DNA of 31,789 bases from Spirogloea muscicola (GCA_009602725.1 WELB01000081.1:72387-104175), one strand, 5' to 3'. Positions 21,575 through 31,556 are shown, numbered from the stretch's first letter. Notes: generated by a model from the letters alone, not told the origin. Program-made: numbers and translations.

Positions 21575-21577
21575 CTA

Positions 21578-22013
21578 CTTGTGCGTGCCTCATTACGGGG
21601 CAACTGCCAGCAGTTGCTGAGGTCGAACCCGCAGATGCCAGGTATCATGAAGAGCGACATGATGCTTGGACAGTATGAATGACACTTCTGCCAACAGCCC
21701 TGGGGCACTGCTTGAGAATGCTGCATACCTTCATCCTGCAGAAGACAATCTCCTCGGTGCAGAGGCCATATAGGACTATGCAGCTGACGCATGGCTGCCT
21801 ATGCCTATGAAGCACACACGCTTGCCGCAAGATGATTTCCCAAATTTTGTGCTCCATGCTATCATGAGCCTAAGGCTAACGGATGTTAATTGCAAAACAA
21901 GTATCTGCCTCTCAAGAGATTTGAGCTGCTAAATGGCAGTGATTTAGACTTGAGTGGGAGGTCAGTGGTGGCGTCCTTGGTGGTGGTCAGCTGAAGTCAG
22001 ACACTTGGACTGT
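21578..22013. other. Intergenic, downstream of right gene
   Basis: Similarity to the left arm ends at the stop codon. I see no gene, RNA or recognisable repeat in this stretch. Frames on the minus strand are short and have no upstream exon signals. Confidence 0.5.
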
Positions 22014-22087
22014 GAAGAGAGAAAGGCCGGCGGTGCGCTTGAAACGTAAGGGAGGCCAATCCGAGCCTGACAAAGTCCTGGTAACGG
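22014..22087 (+). mobile_element. SINE-like short repeat, copy 3
   Basis: It contains GAGAAAGGCCGGCGGTGCGC, GTAAGGGAGGCCAATCCGAG and TCCTGGTAACGG. The last box is shared with 30891-30955 but not with the copies at 11877 and 14298, suggesting two subfamilies. Confidence 0.5.
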
Positions 22088-22404
22088 TCCTGGTCACGAG
22101 AGGAAACGATGTAATTGCTTTGAGTCAGACAGGTACAACAAGTTCAGAACTTGGGAGTACCTCAGTCAGCAGGTGATCAAGCATTCTTGCAGATACTACC
22201 ATGCTCAATTGGGTGCTGCAGCTGCAAGCTGGGGACCTCATGCTGGCACGCTGCCTGTGATCTACGCGTTGATTACATTACCAGTTTACAGGTTGCCGAT
22301 GCGACAGTCTGATCAGGCAGAAGTTTGATTCACCTTCAGGAATAGAATTGAATCAATATTGTGCCATAGTATGCTTATGAAGGTAATAGACATGAACGAG
22401 CAAC

Positions 22405-22500
22405 ATTTTCGGCTTACTAAGCGTGTCACCTAAGCAGCAGGTGATGCACATCTCTGGGTGTGCTTGTCTTTGTACGTGGCCACTTAGGCCCTCCATGTAG
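22405..22500 (+). mobile_element. LINE 3' UTR, SDLYVLTRGY subtype
   Basis: The plus strand reads TTACTAAGCGTGTCACCTAA, GCAGCAGGTGATGCACAT and CTTTGTACGTGGCC, then AGGCCCTCCAT, matching the 3' UTR of the insert at 4746-4913 in order. No coding tail survives upstream. Confidence 0.55.
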
Positions 22501-23809
22501 CATTCGGCCCCTAGCAAGCGGGACGTCGCCACGGTCTCCACAGTGAGCCGGCAACGAGCCGCACGGCAGCGGTCTGCAGCAGCAGGCAGCAGCAGGGCTG
22601 CGCCTCACTCAGAGCTTCACTTACTCCCTCTGAGCTCCAGTGTCAGGTCTCTGCTGTATACCCCTGGTGCTTCTCCACGTGCCACCCTCCCTCCAATGGG
22701 GCATGAGGGTCGCCCCAGGGCACGCTCCGCCCCGTGGAAGCGTGCCTCACGAGAACCGCACGAGCTGCCAGGCGCCATGCCGTCGAGCATGGCCGAGGCC
22801 GAGCATGTCGCCGAGGGCGTCCGAGCCCGAGCATGCTGCCGAGCATGTCCGAGGCCGAGCTTGCCAGGAGCATGCGAGGCCACCCGGACGAGCGTGGGGG
22901 AAGAGAATGCGATGATCCAAGCACCAGCGCCAGGGCAGCTTGTACTGCCCGGCACGAGGCTAACGGCCGTAGTGTGATGGGGAAAGTCCTGGGAAATTGC
23001 TCACAACTATCTAGAGATGATGACTGCAGTGTTTGGCGATCACAGAACGTTACAAAAAGCTCGCATGCCCTGCTGCATCAAGTGCTGGACGATGCAATGC
23101 AGCTTGTTTGACACTGCAGCTGTCGCACTAAGTGGATCGCTCACAAGTTGCAGTAGCTGCACCCGCCGCGTCTTGCTTTTCCGACGCGAGCGAGCCTGCT
23201 GCACGGAAGATTCGCCTTCTCCCCGTGGTCACGGCGGGAGATAGCGCTACGCGAGAGCTGGTTGTAGCAGCTCGAGGCACCGAGCGCCAGACGGCCCGTG
23301 AGTGCCGATTGGCGTAAAACGAAAGCATCGACGAGGTTCAAAGGGGCCACAAGCGTTCGCTTAGAACTGGCGAGCGAGCCCGAGCCCGGGCAGCCGCGGG
23401 CGGCGGGCGGGGCTGGGGCGGGGCCGGGGCCGGCCGGNAGCCGGGCGCCGCGCCGGCCAGCTGCCCCCGCCGCCCTGCCGCCGCACTCGGCCTTTCTCGA
23501 TTCCTCTCTCTTGAAGGACCATCTGACGAAGAATGTGGTCCGTCCTCCAAGAGGCCACTGGCAAAGGCCAGCCCAAGCCAGAACTGGACGGACGTGGTAC
23601 CAGGGCCAACAAGTGGCTGCGGATGAACCCCTTGTTAAGGAGCCCCTCGGAGCCGTGTCTCCGCGGTCTGCTGCCTCCTCCGCTCGTGCGTGGGCTGGCC
23701 GTTCACAGCCACCGCCTCCACCGCGCAAGCGCGGCACCGGCGTCCTCGGCGGCGGCGGCGGCAGCGTGGGCAGCAGCGGTGGCGGTGACGACGGCGCCGT
23801 CGCGCCTCA
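22501..23809. other. GC-rich region upstream of the third gene copy
   Basis: I find no supported gene. Bases 22770-22880 repeat the motif GCCGAGCATG in imperfect tandem, which inflates open frames in several phases. The 23339-23421 repeat (see 881-963) and a LINE-like hairpin GGGCTGGCC-GTTCACAGCC near 23690-23710 are present. An unresolved base lies at 23438. The part adjoining 23810 should contain the promoter of the broken third copy. Confidence 0.5.
23339..23421. repeat. Second copy of the 881-963 GC-rich repeat
   Basis: It is nearly identical to 881-963 over about 83 bases, in direct orientation about 22.5 kb away. It lies about 400 bases upstream of the signal-peptide exon of the third gene copy. 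Confidence 0.6.
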
Positions 23810-26800
23810 ATGGGGTCCGGCGGCAACAGACGTGCCATAGTGGTGGCGCCATTGGCAGCAACAACGGCCTTGCTGCTCGTGGCAATGGGTGAGCTGGCAA
23901 AGGAGCTCAGCGTCTCAGAGTCTGTGTTCGTATGGCCTCTGAGGGCCGACTCCTTGGAAGGGTCCTGAGTATGGCGAGCCGTCCTTAGAAATTTGCCAGG
24001 AGTCACCATGACGCTTCCTAAAGCCAGGGCCCTGAGATGCATCTCTGACCACTCCGTTTGAGCGAGGCTGCCCACCCTTCACTTCCGTCTGGTTCCTGAC
24101 CGGCCTCCACTGGCACCCAGCCTCATCTCAACGAATGCCTGAACACTCTGCAACATACTTCACAGTCAGATTGTTTTTTGTGACCTTTGCAGCGAGCCTA
24201 GTGGGAGCGACTCCTCACCTTGGTTGACTCGTTGGAGATAGTAAGCAGCGCTTTCCTCACCTCCTCTTCTTACTGCGAGCAGAGCCTGAGACAAATCAAC
24301 AGCATGGCCTTTGCCTTACAATTTTGGCAGACTGCATAGCAAGTGTAAGTGAGAGCAAAATCCTCAGATTTTGACATGGAGACACTGTATGGGACGCAAG
24401 AATTATTATAGGCTATGCCTGCAGCTCAAAGGTCAAACAAGAGCAGCCTCAAAATAACTCTTTTGACTGTAGGTCAATGTAGGTACCTTCTACTCCCTTG
24501 TCATGCAGGTTGCTGATGTTTCGGGGATGGGTAAGACAACGAGGAAGCTGCTGGCAACCAGCCTAGATTGTGAGCCCTTGGCTGCTGCTTCGCTTCCTGA
24601 ATGTCGTTTCCATATCAAAATAATTGGGTGTTTACCGCACGGTCTTGCTCTTCACTCAGTTTCCTTCGGTTAGGGGCACAAGATAATCATCATCTGCACC
24701 ATCTGTGCAGTGATGAACGCCTAAAAGTCGTAGCAGCTTCACTTGTATTCAGATGCATTTCGTTGTAGTAAAGCACAGATCCGCTCAGGAATTAGCTGTA
24801 TGTACAATCTTATGGCCAGATGCTCCCCTTCAGTATTTCAATCAATCGCAGCGCAATCCGCCACCTCAACTGGCCACATGGATCGGCACGGACCCCTGCC
24901 TTTATTGCACAGCAGCCCCAGGCAGCTGCTCCTGGTTTGGCATCACCTGCAGCGCATTCTCTCATAGAGTTTCAGCCTTGTAAGTCTCGTCCAGCAAACC
25001 ATCTGAACAATGTTATGAGCACAGGCTAGATTGCTTGCTGGTCGATGTGCCTGGAAAACCATGATATGACTTTAAGACCATCTCGGAATCAAGCAGCCTT
25101 TTCCTGCTTGTACTAGACTTGTTGAGCAGATTGAGACCTTGCAATGCAAGTAGAGCTGAGAACCTCAGGAGTTGCTCATACGCTGAAATCCTACTATGGT
25201 AACTCCAATAAAGATGGAAAGGGAAAGACCGAGAGTTACAATAAAATGACTAGTAACCGTAAAACTGTAAGAAATCATCCCGATAAGATTACAAAATAGT
25301 AGGAAAGTGAACAATTGCCTACTATATTACACATCGTCTTCCAGCCTTGATGTATGCATGGAAAACCAGCTATTACGGGAATCGATTATATTGTTTTTTG
25401 AATAAACGTTGGTTGTTTGATAAGGTGTTCAATGAGTTTATCGTTACACCGTGTTTAAATTTTGGTTATACAGTATCATACAAAACTTTAGATAAAGTCA
25501 GAGGTGTAGACTGCTATCTTACAAGTGTGCCTGTTGTTGTCGTCTTGTTGTTGCCTAATAGTATATCAATAACCCCTCACAAACTTTTGCGACTGTGAAA
25601 AATCGTCAACAATAATCAATTCAGCGTTGAAGAAGCTCAATGTGGCCTCGAACTACCTTACTGGCATGCAGCTCAATATTACGGTCAAGGGGGTCTTTGT
25701 CAATCTCACCCTCAATTGCTTCGGTCTTACCACCAATGGCCACGCGCCCAACTCTGGCCAGAGGAGCAGTGACGAATGTCAGCTGGTATACGGGGCTCAG
25801 AAGCAGCCACCACCACCGCCCCTGCCGCATCATCCACCTCCACCTGGTACTTTGTAGTCCTGTGTGTCCACCGAAAGCTGACTCTACAGTATCTTGTAAT
25901 CCTGTCTGTCAATTGGATGCTGACTGTAATGACATGGCGTTTCCTGTTTGCATACATGTGAACGGCTCAGAAATGTGATGCTTGGCGCACAGTCTGAATT
26001 GAGCACTCAGCAAGCCTGTGGCTGGTGCTTTGGCAGCTCAGTGCACCACAGAAGGAAGTAAAAGCGAATGCCTCTTCTTAGACAACTTGTCATACGACGA
26101 TGACTGCGCTTACGACATTTGCAGGTGACTGTGTTGACCTCTGGAAATAGCGTTAGCGTTCCCGAGGTCAACAACATCTGGGTGGCGCGTGGCAGGCCAA
26201 GGGCCACTGCAAGACCACCAAGGCCTTCTTGGTAGCTTTGTGGCTTACAGTCTGGCATGTGCTTCCACAATATCTGTAGGAGTGGGAGGTGCGAGCATGA
26301 GTTCCAGCCCAAACATTTCCCTTTCAAGACTGTCCTTGGAGATGACGCGCCTAAATCGCGCTCCGAGCCAACTTTCTGCGAGCGGGAGGCTTTTTGTAAC
26401 GGGTACTTGCACTGCCTTGCAAGCACTGCTTTGCCTCATTGCCTACTCATCAGCACCAGCACATTGTGGGAACACTGGAAGCACCTCCAGGGCATGGGTA
26501 CAGTAGCAGAATAATGTACAAGTTGTCACAAAGTGTCATAGCAGTTGGCAGCTCGGGGCTGGAAGAAGGGCCACAAGAAACTTCACTGTCCGCCCTATTA
26601 AATTGCCTGAAAGACAAAACCGTAGACGAGCATGCATACAGAGGTGCAAGTGGACATCTGTGCACTAAGACCAGGCAACCTCATGCACCTGGCTGCAGAA
26701 ACGGTACATGCGTTTACCAGAGCAGGGTTGAAGGTGCCCTGTGCGCTCTTTACTTCGACCAATGTGCAGACTCCATATGCAGGTTCGTCCATGCTGAGAA

Positions 26801-27056
26801 TGCCAGTTACATATGCACTTCCTCCATCACTGTGTGTGCCCGTTGTGTCGTGACCAGCATTCACCTCTCTGTGCGGAGCATCTGTTACATACATCAATAA
26901 GAGCTCCCACAGACAACACAATTGCTGATTGCTGGTTGTGGGCTTAATGTTGGGAGCAGGAATGGAACTTGCATCATAATGGTACACCTTGGAATATCTT
27001 GCACAAATGTATTCATTTGTGCAAGAGGGGCGCGCTGTGTCCCACAGACGAGGTGA
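23810..27056 (+). pseudogene. Third copy of the LRR / Cys-module gene, broken
   Basis: Recognisable exons are 23810-23888 (signal peptide, IVVAPLAATTALLLVAM), 24820-24979 (LRR N-cap with DPCLYCTAAPGSCSWFGITC), about 25617-25846 (C-cap NYLTGMQLNIT and short hinge), 26037-26124, 26280-26402, 26699-26782 and 26960-27056 (Cys modules). Exon 2 is exactly 160 bases, as in the other copies, with the same phases. All seven single-LRR exons and the front of exon 10 are missing; AT-rich DNA with a nad5 piece lies there. Joining 24979 to the CG after TTCAG at 25622-25623 breaks the frame. Exon 12 has lost one cysteine (FPF where the left copy has SPC). The last module runs into LINE sequence near 27029, whose TGA (27054-27056) ends it. 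It could be transcribed, but a full protein is unlikely. Confidence 0.75.
25311..25496 (+). pseudogene. nad5: Nuclear copy of mitochondrial nad5 fragment
   Basis: Sixty-two codons read without a stop and contain [29 protein letters not shown] and LNFGYTVSYKTLDK. This fits the C-terminal region of NADH dehydrogenase subunit 5 (K/N-x-W-F/L-FDK-x-YNEF, then FGY-x-VSYK-x-ID/LDK). The segment is AT-rich, unlike the surrounding DNA. Homology stops after TLDK, where nad5 normally continues with a glycine-rich stretch, and a stop codon lies just upstream. I read it as a mitochondrial DNA insertion (NUMT) where the third gene copy lost its LRR exons. The AT-rich flanks (about 25180-25310 and 25497-25616) may be further organelle DNA, but I could not assign them. 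Confidence 0.75.
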
Positions 27057-27255
27057 GCCGGCTGACTTCAACGCTACTTGCTCGTGGGCCCAGGTCTATC
27101 GCATGCGTTTGTTAATCTCCCTCAAGCGGTCCATGGCCCACCTCTTGCATCTGCGTGCTGGCCGTGCTCTCGTTGCAGCCTCTGGCTCCCGTCAGGTTGA
27201 TTGTTTTCCAGCAGCTAGTCTGTCGGATCTGAGGCTCCTCACTCGTAGCAACTGA
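27029..27255 (+). mobile_element. LINE C-terminal fragment with 3' UTR
   Basis: It reads RRGEPADFNATCSWAQVYRM, then RMRLLISLKRSMAHL, LHLRAGRALVAASG and SLSDLRLLTRSN, with TGA at 27253-27255. A 3' UTR follows with a GAGCTGGC...CAGCCC hairpin (about 27338-27358). It is 5'-truncated at about 27029, inside the region encoding RRRGEP. The truncation point fuses directly to the third gene copy. Confidence 0.75.
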
Positions 27256-27539
27256 GTGGTCCATCCTACACCCGTTCTGACCCAGCGCTTTAGGCCCCTC
27301 CGTCATTTGGCCACTTCGCACATTTCTCATTCTTTTCGAGCTGGCTTTTCACAGCCCTTGCCCCCTTTGGGAGAGCCACTTCTCCTTGTCACCGCCAACT
27401 CCTGGAAGCGTCTTTCTCTCGCCAGCGCGGCCGGCCGCAGAGCGGGGGCACCGACCTGCCGCCCCAAAAATCACCTTCCCCACATGCGGCCAGGCCGCGC
27501 CGCCGAGGCCCGGCTCGGCCGGCTATGGCGGCCCCCCAC

Positions 27540-28045
27540 CCGCGCCAATGTGCCGTGCCGTGCGTAAGCCCCGACCCGGCTTCCTGGTGGCAAGGCTGGG
27601 AATGATCACCAGGAAGAAGCAGCCCAGCTTTGGAAACCGCTCACATCCAACCCAGTGTGCCACCAAGGCTGGGTATGCGGTAGCCTGCGCCGCTCGGGCC
27701 AAGGAGCTAAAATACGCAGATCGCCCGCGGGAAGACGAGTTCTTCCCGCTCGCCATCGATACGCACGGGGGCGCTGGGGGCTCGGTGGCTCGAGCTGCTC
27801 AACCAGCTCTCTCGTCACGCCATTGCCCGCCGCTTCCATGGGGAGCCGGTGGACTCCCATGCAGCAGGGTCGCCAGCGCAGGTGTACCGCATGCGCTTGG
27901 CCGTCTCGCTGCAGAGGTCTATGGCCCGCGCGCTGCACGTGCGTGCAGGCAGAGCCCTCGCTGCTGCCTCTGGCTCTGGCCAGGGGACCCGCTTCCAGGA
28001 ACCCAGTCTCTCTGACCTGAGGCTGCTTAGCAGGGGTTTGGAGGG
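27540..28045 (+). mobile_element. LINE nuclease domain and C-terminus, frameshifted
   Basis: One frame reads AARAKELKYADRPREDEFFP and LAIDTHGG. After a frame change near 27780, another reads WLELLNQLSRHAIARRFHGE, then SPAQVYRMRLAVSLQRSMAR and EPSLSDLRLLSRGLEG. These are the K/E-K-H/Y block and C-terminal block of the same LINE protein as at 1218-2548. The tail extends past the usual stop, having lost the TRGY ending. It is a second, more complete relic directly behind the one at 27029. Confidence 0.7.
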
Positions 28046-28737
28046 CTGCTTCATCCTGAAAGTCATTTCCAGCCTTGCACTAGCACTGCTCCAACCAGAC
28101 TCCGCTCCAGCGCGGGACTCGCGCATCGACTTCCCAAGGCCCTGCTGGCACCGAGCGCGGTGGCAGCCGGGCAACTCCATTGTATCCGCTCTTTCAGTAT
28201 CAGCAGCCGCATCTACCTACAGTAATCCTACCGTGAGCCGAGGTATTGAGCACGTACTTAGAAGCCAGTCTCATAAAGCACTACCAGCACACCTCAAGCA
28301 TAAATACACAAGCGCCTGATCCGCTAGGACCGATGAATTCATCGCAACCAGACGATCAAGTTGAGATAAGCTTAGGTGTTGTCTGCCCACACAATAATTG
28401 CAAAAGTTGGGGTTTGATTCTGCAATTTGTTGTACACTGACACAATGAGGAATCATGTGAACCATAATAACAACAACCACGTGGTATCAAATTACACCAC
28501 TCTTAACCCGTTGCTTGCAGTGCTTTTTGTAACGTGCCAACCTGGGGGTTGTTAGCTGGCACTCCCAAGCTGGCACGCTGCAAAGGGTGTCCATCTGTGG
28601 TCGAGAGCTTTACGTCAGACCGATGTACTGCCTGTACAGGTGGCAATTGTATTATCTTAATTGAAGCAGCCCGGCTAAACTGCGAACTTCAAAGGTGGAC
28701 GTATGGTCATTCTTCCTTAATGAGGCAAGATGAGCAG
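28046..28737. other. Intergenic / 3' flank of the root-cap gene
   Basis: I see no gene or repeat here that I can name. It would include the 3' untranslated region of the minus-strand root-cap-domain gene, whose stop codon begins at 28740. Confidence 0.45.
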
Positions 28738-30702
28738 CTAGTGCTCTTGCCATGGATTAAGGACGCTGTCAGCAGCCTCCGCTTGATATTCTGGGTATGA
28801 CGTGGATAGCTTGCGGCTCCCCCACAACCGACGTTGGGTGCTCAACCGGCATTTGGTGCACACGAGTCCACCATTGAGTTTGTCGCTTGAGCAGGAGGTT
28901 GCAGATATCTCTTCATTGTCTGCATCATCGTCCTTGGCAAGAAAGGCAAGCCTGTGGGCCGTGGCGCTGGCTTCGATGGCATCTACTGGCAGGCCCTCAA
29001 AACTGGAGGCAGGGCAGTCAGTGGCAAATAGGGACGAGGAGGTGTAGCTAGCAATGTCGTCGAGGGTGTACGTCGATTGCACAGCACCTCTGGGCCTGTT
29101 AGGAGGCATCCAAGCCTGATGATACGACTGGCCAAGCACGCCCATGGCAGAACCTGCCAATGCGTGCAAATGCATCAGCGTGGACCACGAGTCATTCTGT
29201 AACAGTTGCTGTCAGTGGTGCGATTTTAGCAGGACGAGCCTACTTGATGATGATCACAGTTATCTTGTGTACTTGACCTTCTATTCGGCTCACCAGACAG
29301 CTGGGCAAAGTGGATTTGAAGGTCCAAGTGGACGAAGCAGCTGTCGACAGTCCAGCTGTCCTGGTGACTGGGGCGCGCCTCCACAATGAGTGTCATCAGA
29401 TTCTTAATCTCTATCTCGGCGCTGTTGGCCTTGTTGTATCGGATCACAGTGACCCTGGCATCCTGGGAGGTGTAGATGGAATCATCGACAGTATTGCTGA
29501 CTGCCAGTGGCACCTGAGCATGGCATCAACAGAAAGCAGAAGGAAGTCAGTGAGTATGGCCCCCCTTTTCGGCCTTCAGCCTTCAAGCACCTTGGCAGAG
29601 TACTGGGGCCTGTCGTCATTGGTAAGGAGCAGAGATCTTCACCTCGCCATCGAGCACAAAGAGGAGGTGATCAGCGCTAGCATCCCATGTAGCGACCTGT
29701 TGTGCTCCAATGTAGAGGTGCTTATTACCGAACAGGATTCCAAGAGCTTGCACCCAGGTGTTATCACCGCCGTCCTCGCCTGTCTTGCCAATGAGGTGGC
29801 TGTTGATGTGCAGATTACTGTCTGATAGTATGCAGAAGTCCCCATCCTTCCGGCCTTGGAAGCGAACAGGTACTGTCGACTCGTTGCACCGCATAACATG
29901 CTCACCATGGCAATGAGATGCCTTTACTTCAGACTTCAGACGCAACGTTGGGACTGTGTAAATGGCTCGAGACTGCAACACCTTGCTGCCGCTGGGCGTG
30001 AGCACTTGTATGGATGACACACTCCTCTCCATGGTGCCCCACTTGGTGGACTGAGAGTTGGGTATCTCCAGGGTGCAGCCCTTGAAGTTTGGGTACTTCA
30101 TCACCGTTGGCACCCTGCCAAATTCAAAGGACCCGTCTGCAGCCTTCACTTCGGTGCTCACGGAGCTGACAGAGAGCACGCCCTTGCCAAGATCACAGGT
30201 GAGCGTCACGGTTGTGCCAACTGCGCCACTGTCGTTCTCGTCCACTCGGCCGTCCCAGCACGCGTTACAGACGACCTGCAGTCCGGAAGAAGCCAAAGAG
30301 GGCCGGTTCAGGGGTGCTGCAGGACCAGCCTGCACGGGCATATTCAGCCGAACTTGACCTGGGCTAGCTCCACCGGTCTTGGGAGGAGCAGCGACGTCCA
30401 TGTGAGATCAAGTGTGCGGTGAATGAGAGTATTGAGCCGCCATGGTCTGGGGCTCGGCAACGATGGCACACGGCAGGGCATCGGCTAGACGAATGTGACG
30501 ACGCTGCGCACAGCGGCAGGCGCGACAGACAATGTGGGCGCTGGGACACAAGCGCCTATCGCTCGAGGAGAGGGTGCCCGGAGTGGCGAAAGCGCGCCTT
30601 GCCCCTGACGGTGCAGTGGGTGGCGGCGGCGAGCACAGCCAGGGAGGCGGCCAGCAGGGCCGCCAGGGCGGCGGCGGCGGCGAGGCCGCGGGGGGGCGCC
30701 AT
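28738..30702 (-). CDS. Root-cap domain protein, probably secreted
   Basis: The last three exons are firm: one ending at 29643, then 29513-29294 and 29153-28738, joining in phases 0 and 1. The protein contains VRFQGRKDGDFCILSDSNLH, INSHLIG, NTWVQALGILFG and VATWDASADHLLFVLDGE. Next come ANSAEIEIKN, CFVHLDLQIHFAQLSG and, across the last junction, SAMGVLGQSYHQAW. This order matches the root cap / LEA-like family (Pfam Root_cap): KKDxxFCLVSDxNLHIN, TWVQxxGILF, ATWD, HLDL, GVLGQTY. The C-terminus adds an acidic, cysteine-containing tail. The start is uncertain. ATG 30401 opens a 464-residue frame without a signal peptide. A separate ATG at 30702 opens MAPPRGLAAAAALAALLAAS, a good signal peptide; splicing 30610 to 30275 keeps the frame (453 residues) but needs a weak GTCAGG donor. 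The role in algae is unknown; extracellular placement is inferred. Confidence 0.75.
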
Positions 30703-30769
30703 GGCGGCCGCAACGGAGCGCAGCGGCGGCGGGCCCTTGCTGGCTGATTGTGGAGCTCCCTTCCTCGTC

Positions 30770-30823
30770 CCTTCCTCTCCCCTCAGCTCATCTGACTTCC
30801 TACTGCTGACACGGGGTTACTAA
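30770..30823 (+). mobile_element. LINE C-terminal tail, short
   Basis: The plus strand ends SPLSSSDFLLLTRGY with a TAA at 30821-30823. Only the last 15 or so codons of the LINE protein remain. It sits just upstream of the root-cap gene's signal-peptide ATG, in opposite orientation. Confidence 0.6.
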
Positions 30824-30890
30824 GAGCGCCCTGGCTGTCTAGCCTGTGTCTCGTCGGTACCAGAGGACCCCTTAGCCAGCTTATTGCCCC

Positions 30891-30955
30891 GTTACCAGGA
30901 GTTTGTAAGGCTCAGATTGGCCCAATTTTTATTCCATGCGCACCGCGCGCTTTAC
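30891..30955 (-). mobile_element. SINE-like short repeat, copy 4
   Basis: The minus strand reads AAAGCGCGCGGTGCGCATGG, then TGGGCCAATCTGAGCC and CTCCTGGTAACGG. It matches 22014-22087 box by box. Confidence 0.5.
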
Positions 30956-31062
30956 TGGCTGGCTCTTACAGTCCCTCTTTCGGTATTAGCAGCCGCTTTC
31001 TTCCTCCTCTTTCCTTCTCAGGCGGGAGAAATTGGACCATGGGAGGAGCTATCGGGAGAAGG

Positions 31063-31556
31063 GCTCGCCCATTGAGGATAGGGGCTGGAAAAAGCCAGCC
31101 CAGAAAAGAATGAACAAAGGACGAGAAGGGGCCAGGGGAAGTACGAAGAACAACAAGCACAGAAAAGAAGCGAAGCAGCTACGAAGCACTCGGGACGTCT
31201 TCCTGCCGCCGGCCCCCGCCCGCGGGGGGAGGGGACCGGCCGGCCGGCCGGCGCGCCGGAGGGCCGGGGCGTCGGAGGGCCGGCGCGCGTGGCGTGCACG
31301 ATTGGGCGAGCCCCCCTCATGGATTTTTGTCAGTCTTCGGGCTGGCTTCAACGCTCCCTTGCCCACGCCGTCCACACGCGAGCAGGCCGTGCTATGGCCG
31401 CCGCCTCTGGGTCTCGGCGGAGTGCCTCTTTCCCTGCAGCGAGCTACTCAAATCTGATGTTGCTCACTCGTGGGTACTGAGTCCCCTGGCCCGTTCTCGT
31501 CCTTTGTTCATTCTTTTCTGGGCTGGCTTTTTCCAGCCCCTATCCTCAATGGGCGA
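31063..31556. repeat. Inverted repeat of LINE 3' UTR, right flank
   Basis: About 73 bases at 31063-31135 are the near-perfect reverse complement of 31486-31556. Both contain the hairpin GGGCTGG-(A/T-rich)-CCAGCCC, CATTCTTTTCTGGGCTGG and ATTGAGGATAGGGGCTGG. The 350 bases between hold a plus-strand LINE tail and a very GC-rich patch (31200-31290). Confidence 0.75.
31325..31480 (+). mobile_element. LINE protein C-terminal tail
   Basis: The frame reads SSGWLQRSLAHAVHTRAGRA and SASFPAASYSNLMLLTRGY, with TGA at 31478-31480. It is close to the copy at 1218-1340 on the opposite strand at the other end of the window. A 3' UTR with the usual hairpin follows. Confidence 0.7.

Larger units (their letters stand above)
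13634..21577. repeat. Right arm of large inverted repeat
   Basis: This arm, about 7.9 kb, is the reverse complement of 3545-11366. It starts immediately after the G run and ends at the stop codon of the right gene. Relative to the left arm it carries an extra 133 bases at 14298-14430 and lacks the 168-base insert of intron 14. It also lacks the LINE 3'-UTR piece next to the left start codon. Confidence 0.85.

Noticed and set aside
22250-22335. Possible tRNA gene
   Set aside because: I could not form a cloverleaf with conserved T-loop and D-loop bases.
22780-22880. Repeated GCCGAGCATG motif considered as a CRISPR-like array
   Set aside because: Spacing is irregular, there are no unique spacers, and the genome is eukaryotic. 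It is an imperfect GC-rich minisatellite.
23141-23840. Long frames rich in Ala, Gly, Arg and Pro on both strands
   Set aside because: These are typical of GC-rich DNA with no stops by chance. They overlap one another and contain a shared repeat and an unresolved base.
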